This document shows, in pieces, positions 56,880-64,000 of a stretch of DNA of 64,000 nt (position 1 is its first letter; each line of letters begins with the position of its first letter). Origin of the DNA: Isoetes taiwanensis. Lineage: Eukaryota > Streptophyta > Lycopodiopsida > Isoetales > Isoetaceae. The notes beneath the pieces were generated by a model. It did not search any database and was not told the origin of the DNA. It saw only the letters and a program-made list of their open reading frames with translations. A program made the translations under genes and the position numbers. Location: contig JAJEKV010000005.1 in the NCBI GenBank assembly GCA_021234155.1, positions 22,581,584 through 22,645,583 of the forward strand. The letters run 5' to 3'.

Positions 56880-57870
56880 AAGGCAAGAGTCTACACAAAC
56901 TCATAGTTATTTATGAACTCCAAAATGATAGATTTCTACAAAACCTCTTCATTTTAATGTATGGCAAATGTGGAGCCTTGGAAGAAGCACGTAATCTGTT
57001 TGATAACATGTGTAACAGGAATTCATTTTCACATAATATTATGATTAAAACATATGCTGAACAAGGTCTTATGCAGCAGGTGAAGGTTTGTGCGCAATAT
57101 GGTAACTTGGAACTCTATAATTGCATGTTACATTCAATAGGGCCAGTTGAAAGAAGTTAGAGAGCATTTTAGAAAAATTCCTGAAAGGGATATGGTCTCC
57201 TGGGGCACCGTGCCAATGGGATACAGCCAACAAGGGAATGTCCAGGGTCAATGATTGTTGGTTCTATAGAACATAGAGTAGGAACGAAGACATTGAAACT
57301 TGTTCAGGAAATTGACAATGAAAATGTCAATCTTCTGGGAACATGCTTTTTTATTGCAACTCTTGAATTTTATAAGTAGATTAATGTGTATAGTTTATGT
57401 AACTTCTAAGAACCGAAGCATCATTAAAACACTAAAATATAGATAATGTTAAATGATATATTATTGAACGAACATGTTACTGAATAATGGTACAGAGATA
57501 CTCACATTTTTGGGTGTTCTTCAAACTTCATTGCCAAATTAGAGATGTGTATTCTGTATGCCTGTACTTACTATACAGCCAAAAGATGTGCACGAGAAAT
57601 ACTGAAACAAACATTGCTGTGCTGGAAGCATCTGACCATTCTGCAGGAAAGGAAAAAAGCATGTGAGTTCAGGGTAAAATAAACTGCCTAGAGAAGGCTA
57701 TAGCTATCAACTCTTGACTTGCCAAAAATGGGCATGAACTGGAGATAGTTGCAGCAAATACCTTAGTACATACATATGCCATATGTGGAAGCATGACCTA
57801 TGCTTCCCATATTTTAACAGGATGCAAGATCACGATATAGTGTCATGGAAGCCAGGCCTGGAACAGGTAC
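56880..57870 (+). pseudogene. PPR protein fragments (PLS type)
   Basis: The frame 56939-57080 reads NLFILMYGKCGALEEARNLF and MCNRNSFSHNIMIKTYAEQG. After frame changes, 57165-57250 reads VREHFRKIPERDMVSWGTVP and MGYSQQGNV, and 57735-57870 reads AANTLVHTYAICGSMTYASH with MQDHDIVSWK. These are the L, S and P units of plant PPR proteins that bind organelle RNA. The gaps between units and several shifts make it a pseudogene. Confidence 0.75.
57256..57730. other. Spacer within the PPR remnants
   Basis: AT-rich DNA separating the two PPR pieces; it may be an old insertion or decayed coding DNA. Confidence 0.4.
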
Positions 57871-58049
57871 CTTCTACTCATAAATCTCATCTCAGGATAT
57901 TCTAAAAGGCACAATATATCTCTGTATGATTATAGAGGTTGTGAAATGCTAACGTTGTTGCTCACTGATCTTGTCTTGCTTAATTTCTAGTATTTGTGTG
58001 ACATATTCAATCTTCCTGTATGTTGTGCGGTTGCCACTCTTATTTTCAG

Positions 58050-58790
58050 GCGGTTGTTCGCTGCGACAAGTTATGTTCAGTTGCAAGATCAAAGGGTTTA
58101 AGATGGAATTTTTTATTTCTTCAATTTTTTCGGAAAAAATGCGAAGTTGATCCTCCTCAGGCTGGAAAAGTTCGAATTAAAAATTACTCACACTCTGCTC
58201 TATCACACAAATGTTACATACTGGGAAGGATATGCGATTCTATTATGCTTTGCACTTCAATCTCTGTTGTTATGTATCAGCACTGAAAGTAGTCTGCCAT
58301 TGCAGTATTTGGTCTTAGGTGCAATTGGACTTGTAGTGAACATCCTGATAAAGTTTTTCAATTTATATTAAGCGTAGTGTTGCACATGTACATTTTATTG
58401 ACTGCAGGTTATGATAGGTGCAAAAACGGGTGCTGCTTCCAGAATAATTGGCATTAATACCAACACTGCCGAGTTCAATAACGGTATTTATTTATCTCCT
58501 CTCATTCTTTACTGCAAAATAGAGATCATATCTTGCACATGTCTTGTTTGCATTTGTTTAACAACCAAAGCTCTCATAGCAACCGATCCTTCAAATCCAA
58601 AGAACTGGATAAGCCAGTTGAACATGTAGTCTAGATTATTTAAAGAAAAGGGGCTCCACTGGAAGTTAATTTAACTTTATGTATATTGCAGGTAATTCAA
58701 ACGATGACATAGGTGATGCATACTACAACCTTAAGTGTCTCAGAAATAAAGGAGTGATGCAATCAACGTACGAATGCTATAATATTTAAT
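58050..58790 (+). pseudogene. Class III alcohol dehydrogenase (GSNO reductase) pseudogene
   Basis: Exon-like pieces flanked by splice-site-like AG and GT: 58050-58280 (AVVRCDKL; then VDPPQAGKVRIKNYSHSALS-type residues, matching the usual APPQAGEVRIKILYTALCH), 58408-58483 (MIGAKTGAASRIIGINTN, the cofactor-binding strand) and 58692-58790 (DAYYNLKCLRNKGVMQSTYE, matching the DYSFEC..N..VM segment). In living enzymes the zinc-ligand Cys sits in the ALCH motif; here it reads ALSH, so that ligand is lost. Most of the catalytic domain is absent. Introns are kept, so it derives from genomic DNA. Confidence 0.7.
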
Positions 58791-59632
58791 CAGATAATGA
58801 ACCATTTACCATGCATGACAAGAATTCTGCGCGACTCTTCAAAATAATAACCAAGAAGTTCGACCAGTTTTCCTAGTATAGATATCTCAACAGCAAAGCA
58901 TGTCGTGATCTTTGCAACCCCTGCAAAAGAATACACTCTTGGCCCTACATCAAAGTCATGACCCTCTTCGCGCCCTTTCCCCCCCCCCCCTCTTTTTGCC
59001 TGCTCATTCTAAAAAACACAATCTACCTCATTCTAGTTATCGAAAATTCTGGAGAAGTTTGAACTTAGATATAATATTGTCTGTCCTCTGTTACTGCCAC
59101 AGATGACGGCAAAAAACTGTGTGTTAGCATCCTTTACAGATTTGAGAAAACACCCAGTAAGGAGTGTTGACCAATATAGAGCACAATTCCACCATTTTCC
59201 ATCACCATGATGTATGGACCACTGGAAATATTAGTAGAACTAGCCCAACTCACAAGCTTCATACCAGGCAAAAAAGCCTGCAAAGTCATATGGAATCAGT
59301 GAGGTACAAAACGTTTTTACAAACAGTTTCCCTCTTCTCCGGATTATAGGCATTTAAGCATTATGAGTAATCCACACAAGAAAGCACTCTTCAATTTCTC
59401 GATAAACAGAACACTAAACTTTGTCAAACAACGTTAGTTGCAGGCTGGGGCAATGCCAGACTTTGCTTGTCCAGCCTGCTCCATAACTAGCTTTAAATTT
59501 CATGGATTTTTACCACCGTAGATGAAATCAAATGCTTGAAAGAGCATCCACTTGCACAAAAATCCCACCTGATTGCAACATGGATAACCTCAATTTGCTT
59601 CGAAGTCTCAACTCGTGTTTGTGCAAACGTGC

Positions 59633-59633
<1 letters not shown>
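58791..59633. other. Intergenic DNA
   Basis: A C-run at 58978-58991 and scattered short frames; no gene recognised. Confidence 0.45.

Positions 59634-59664
<31 letters not shown>
59634..59664 (+). repeat. 31-base poly(A) run
   Basis: A run of 31 A just 13 bp upstream of the copia LTR. It could be the tail of a retroposed sequence lying to its left, which I cannot identify. Confidence 0.8.
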
Positions 59665-59665
<1 letters not shown>

Positions 59666-59677
59666 AATGGTGGCATC

Positions 59678-59822
59678 TGTTTGGAATCTCCTTTCTATAG
59701 GAGATATTGCACCTTTACCTTTTGCCATATATGGCACGTGTTTCACATATAGCACTCTTGCCTATTGTGGCACTAGCCTATTATCTCATATGAATGAAGC
59801 ATGATCTTGTCTTGTGGGAAAG
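59678..59822 (+). repeat. 5' LTR of copia element (3' end missing)
   Basis: Begins TGTTTGGAATCTCC and matches 63791-63936 with about two substitutions and one indel, then diverges after GGGAAAG. Confidence 0.85.
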
Positions 59823-61490
59823 GATAATTATTTTTTGAGTTATCAAAATTTTAGTGACTAACCCTGTTTTAAGACTGCAGGAGAAAAAGAAAGGATGGAG
59901 AGTGGTATTCATGTTGGATAGTTAATTCTTTATTATTTGTTGAAGATAAAAAGTAGTATTACTTGTTGATGATTAACTATATCCTTTTAATGCATCTGTG
60001 AATCTTCTAAACCAGCATTGTATGGATCCATCATTTATGGATCCTGAAGATATATGCCTAACTAGCTTTTTAACAGCTGCCTTTTGATTCCTAATAGCTA
60101 TTGGTAGCATGCTGTAATAGTCTAAAACCTCTGATTTGAAATTGAAGACTTTGTCATCTCTTGCTCGTTGAAGAGGGATTCAGGGTGTTGAAATCCTGCC
60201 TACCATTAAATTCCTTGCCTAAGAATTTGCTCTTAACTAGTTGGATATGAATTGCCTTTAGGCCATATCCCAGGGATGTTAAATACCTATTAAATTAAGC
60301 ATGAAAGTCTTGAATCATGAAAGTTAAGCATGGAAGTCTTGAATCATGAAAGTTTAAGCATGAAAGTCTTGAATCATGGAAGTTAAGCATGGAAGACTTG
60401 AATCATGTAAGTTAAGCATGGAAGTTTTAAATGATGGAACTTACGTATGAAAGTTAAGTATGATAGCATGAAGGTGTGCAAATTTTGATTATTACAGTGA
60501 CCACGTGCTTAGGAATTTTAGCAGTTGGATTTATCTGCTAGCTACACTGTTGAAATCGCATTTGATGCTGCATGTGTATATTATTCCTGAATTGTGGATT
60601 AATTTTTGGTTGTGTGCATGAACAAGTTATGGTAAAGAACGACAGGTGTTATGTTTATTGGTTTTGTATTCAATAATCTAAGGTGTCGATTAATTTCTTT
60701 ACAATGGATGTGTCTTTTGGCACTGCAGTATATATGTACGTATGGGTTGAAATTGAATGATGTATTTGTACATGCTCTAACTGCATATGGTGATGGTGAT
60801 GACGAATATCATATTTTGGCATATGTCTTGTCGTTCTACTATCTTGTTGTAGACGAATTTACGATTTGCTAGTGTGTAATGAAAATCTCATTGGAGATGC
60901 AAACTAGAAGATATGTTATTGAAAAGTGACAAATATATAATTGCAAACTAGAAATTTGGCAAAGCAATCTCCTTGGAGCTTGATTGAAAATTGGCTAGTA
61001 TCTAATTGAACATCTCGTTAAAGATTTGACTTACTGACATTGGAAAATCTCATTGGAGATTGGCTTACTGAAATGGCAAAATCTCTTTGGAGATTGACTG
61101 ATTGAATATCTCTAATTGGAAAATTTTCTTGAAGATTGACTTTGGAAGATGAATGTTATCACAGGAAGTTTGCTACACAGCATAAAATTTTTCTTGGAAT
61201 TCATCATGAGATCCACCTGGTAAGAGATATGTATAATGTGCTTGAAACTAACACTTTCATGAATGTTGATTAAGGATGATTGTTGAGGAGGCATGAAATT
61301 TTGCATGTATTGGATATTGGTTTTAGTATTGAATTTCAATGCGCTTGCCCCATTCTATTTCTTGCCTCAATGCTATAGGTTTTCTTATTGAATTTAACAA
61401 GCCAACATACTTTTTGTGTCAAAGCTTGTCATGTTGTTGTTTGGCATCTATATGTGGTGGTGATGCTAGTTCTTTATGGCTCTTTGAAAA
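59823..61490. other. Non-coding interior of the copia element with short repeats
   Basis: The gag region is not recognisable. Between 60880 and 61140 phrases like AAAATCTCATTGGAGATTGG recur at about 35-45 bp spacing, which looks like a decayed tandem repeat. Confidence 0.45.
60301..60446 (+). repeat. 29-bp tandem repeat, five units
   Basis: Five diverged units of about 29 bp (ATGAAAGTCTTGAATCATGA then AAGTTAAGC). Confidence 0.9.
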
Positions 61491-61493
61491 TAC

Positions 61494-63635
61494 ATGGAAA
61501 CCTCTTTTAATATGGTCGCCAAATATGAAGACCTTTCACAATTTTTCATCAAAGGCAATCTTTATAAACTCAAGATGAATGATGGGTTTGCTAATGTTGT
61601 GATATCTCATGGTGATGATATCAGTACTTTGTGGCATCGACGTTTTGGTCATGCTAGCTTTCAAGCTCTTTTGGACATGAGCTGTGATAACCTTGTGGAG
61701 TATTGAATGCTTGTGAGGCATATGTTATTGGTAAGCCACATTGCCACTCATTCTCTGGGGAAAGATATCGTGCTACGCGAGTCTTAGAACTGGTCCGTTC
61801 TAAACTTTGTGGGCCATTCTATGATTCTGTGATTCTCTTTGGCTATACATTTATGTACTTTATTACTAAAAATCTTGAAGTATTATCAGTCTTTTGTACT
61901 TCCAAAAAGATGATAGGAGTTCAAACTAGAACAATGATTCAAAGACTGTGAACTGATAATGGTGGCAAGTTTAAGTCCTTGGTATTTGACAAAGTTTGTG
62001 CAAATTCAAGCATTGTTCTTGAATACATTGCTTCTTATTCTCCTCAACAGGATGGTATTGCTGAGAGGAAGAATTGCACCATCGTGAATGTGGTGCATTG
62101 CATGCTTACTCATATTAATTTGGATGTGTTTCTATGCAGAAGTTGTTGGCGTTGCTGTGTACTTGCAAAATTGCTTACTTATTTTTTGAAAGGCAAAGCT
62201 TCATTAGAAGCTTGGTCTGCTATTAAATCCAATGTTGACAATTATGTACGATTTTGATTTGCTGTACTGCTTATCTTCATATTCCTCCTGAAGAGAGTAA
62301 AAAATGATGATTTTGCTAAGGAAGCTATTTTATTAGATACGCCTATAATGCCAAAATATATCAATTTGGGGATCATCCTTCCATTTACTTATGCTTCATT
62401 CTATTGATGAAATCATGCTTCTGTCGCTGCCCCTGCTTCTATTACTGAATCTGCCTTTGCTCTTGATGTCCTTGACTTTGTTCATAATTTTGCTAATATT
62501 GATGGGGAAGATCATTTTGGTCTTAATGAGATTATTCATGAGGTTGCTTATGATGATGTTATTGCGCGTTGAGCATGAAAGCCGACACAATGGATGTTAG
62601 AATATCTGACTGATGATCCAATTTCTATGGAGGATGCTCTAACATTAGAACACTTGGACAAGAGGACTTGGTTTTTGGATTCCTTTCTAGTGTGAATGAT
62701 TTGAATATTTACTTCAAAATGAGAAGGGTCTTATTATGTTTTCATTGCCTTATATGTCGATGATACATTTTTTATTTGCAATGATGTACCCTACTTACAT
62801 CACATGAAAGTTTTATTATCTGCAGCTTTTGAGATGGTAGACTGGGGTGCAATTCACTCATGCACATATATCTCTGCGCTCATTGAAAAGTTTGGCCTCC
62901 TTGAAGCAAAATCAGAAAGTACTCCTCTTGTTGCTAGTTCTAGATATTTCAAACTTTCTCAAAAACAAAGTCCTTGCACTGAAGAAGAAAGATTGCAAAT
63001 GAAAAAATGTCCCTATGTTAGTTTGGTTGGTGCATTGATGTATTCCGCCAATGCAGCTCGCCCTGATATTAGTTACGTTGCTAATACTCTTGTTCAATTC
63101 ATGACTAATCCTGGACAGGTTCATTGGACTACTGCTAAAAGGGTTTTGAGATACTTGAAAGGCACTTATACCTGTGGTTTATTGCTGTACACAAAGCAGA
63201 ATGATGTTGATATATTGACTTTGCTAGGCTATACAGATGCTGATTGGGGTAGTTGTCCTGATACACAACGATGTGTTTCTGTTTCCACCACAGAAATGGA
63301 GTATCTTGCTGCATCCGTTTGCCAGCAGAGAATTGGTTTGGTTGCGGCAGTTAATGGATTGTTTGCATTAGACTCAGGTGGAGCCTACTCTACTCATACG
63401 TGATAATCAAAGTACAATTGCATTAACAAAAAAATGAGTTTTTCCATTCTTAATCTAAACATATTGAGCTACACTATCATTATATCAAGTTGGAAGTACG
63501 AAAGAAGACTATTGTGCTTAAATATTGCCCAACATCAACGATGGTTGCTGACATCTTCACCAAAGCATTAGAACTTCAGAAACAAGAGATGTGCAAAGCA
63601 GCTCTTGGAATTGTTGAATCTTTTGTTATTACTTG
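61494..63635 (+). pseudogene. Ty1/copia pol remnants (GAG-pre-integrase, integrase, RT end, RNase H)
   Basis: Order is as in copia pol: the pre-integrase box LWHRRFGHASF (about 61632), the integrase core with CGPFYDS, TDNGGKF and SYSPQQDGIAERKN (61800-62075), then a gap where the RT catalytic part should be, and from 62850 the end of RT with YVSLVGALMYSANAARPDIS, VLRYLKGT and RNase H (YTDADWGS; STTEMEYLAAS), ending with the MVADIFTKALE segment near 63570. Frameshifts and stops separate the pieces, and the RT YVDD-box region at 62750-62800 is only vestigial. It is dead. Confidence 0.85.
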
Positions 63636-63790
63636 AGTTGTTCTGAAAGTGCTTTGGTTTTTTCCTTTTAATCCACAAAAGGTTTTTTTGATCCAAGCAC
63701 TAGATTAAAGATGCAGGGAGGGATGGTTGGAGGCATCTTTAAATATGAGATACAATTATTTTGTTCAAAAGGCTAAAGTTGCAGGGAGGG

Positions 63791-63961
63791 TGTTTGGAAT
63801 CTCCCTTCTATAGGAGATATTGCACCTTTACCTTTTGCCATATATGGCACGTGTTTCACATATAGCACTCTTGCCTATTGTGGCACTAGCCTATTATCTC
63901 ATATGAATGAAACATGATCTTGTCTTGTGGGAAAAGTTTTGTGTGTCTCATATTTCTAACA
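63791..63961 (+). repeat. 3' LTR of copia element
   Basis: Starts TGTTTGGAATCTCCC after the polypurine tract. The end is placed at TTCTAACA because it mirrors the TGTT start. The remaining 39 bp of the window are flanking DNA. Confidence 0.75.
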
Positions 63962-64000
63962 ACATCGACTACCATGAACTGCCGGAATGGATCTCCTGCT

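Larger units (their letters stand above)
59678..63961 (+). mobile_element. Ty1/copia retrotransposon, degraded inside
   Basis: LTR copies at 59678-59822 and 63791-63961 flank remnants of copia pol in plus orientation. GCAGGGAGGG (63781-63790) is the polypurine tract before the 3' LTR. If the 3' LTR ends TTCTAACA at 63961, the next bases ACATC resemble GCATC before the 5' LTR, a possible diverged target duplication. No primer-binding site is visible after the 5' LTR, whose last 25 or so bases seem lost. Confidence 0.75.

Overview
The window is nuclear DNA of a land plant. It carries one intact intron-containing gene, a ubiquilin/DSK2 homologue at 44534-47101 with seven exons. It also holds broken copies of typical plant families: ARM-repeat protein, HSP90, receptor-like kinase, PPR protein and class III alcohol dehydrogenase. 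The rest is AT-rich DNA full of LTR, LINE and Penelope/TERT-like retroelements. That density, together with a reverse transcriptase of a kind I loosely associate with ferns, lycophytes and bryophytes, suggests a large-genome non-flowering plant. The lineage is inference and is not proved by the sequence.

0-7.2 kb: intergenic DNA, an old fragment of the Penelope-like family (3293-3934), a degraded Ty3/gypsy pol (4051-5141) and an LTR-like repeat (5411-5745).

7.2-33.4 kb: the centrepiece, a nest of insertions that can be unpicked from target-site duplications. (1) An ARM-repeat gene, already damaged, is split at AGATC. (2) The split is caused by a small minus-strand LTR element with 185-bp LTRs (7655-7839, 32950-33134), PBS and PPT, carrying a non-retroviral open frame. 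(3) A full-length minus-strand LINE (8332-32212) interrupts that frame, with a 13-bp duplication at 8319-8331 and 32213-32225; part of its ORF1 is inverted. (4) A plus-strand tandem array of Penelope/TERT-like elements (8347-24376) sits in the LINE poly(A) tail. It is laid out as repeat-body-repeat-body-repeat, where the repeat is about 2.5 kb and carries exon 1 and a retained intron. (5) A 275-bp MITE (21505-21779, TSD TTCT) lies inside the second array unit.

33.4-44.5 kb: a non-autonomous LTR element remnant with a PBS-like site, an LTR relative containing a perfect 24-bp-arm palindrome, SINE-like repeats, a 1.2-kb AGATTC-rich minisatellite, a 119-bp tandem repeat, and a broken coding region (42825-43962) of unknown family.

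44.5-64 kb: the ubiquilin gene, a miRNA-precursor-like hairpin, a 0.48-kb foldback element, an HSP90 pseudogene abutting an unrelated open frame, pseudogene fragments of RLK, PPR and class III ADH, and a degraded Ty1/copia element (59678-63961) whose LTR copies are still nearly identical.

Only ubiquilin looks functional as a host gene. The best candidate for something undescribed is the Penelope/TERT-like family: a spliced accessory ORF1, a separate RT frame with a shared +1 frame break, and intron-bearing long direct repeats.
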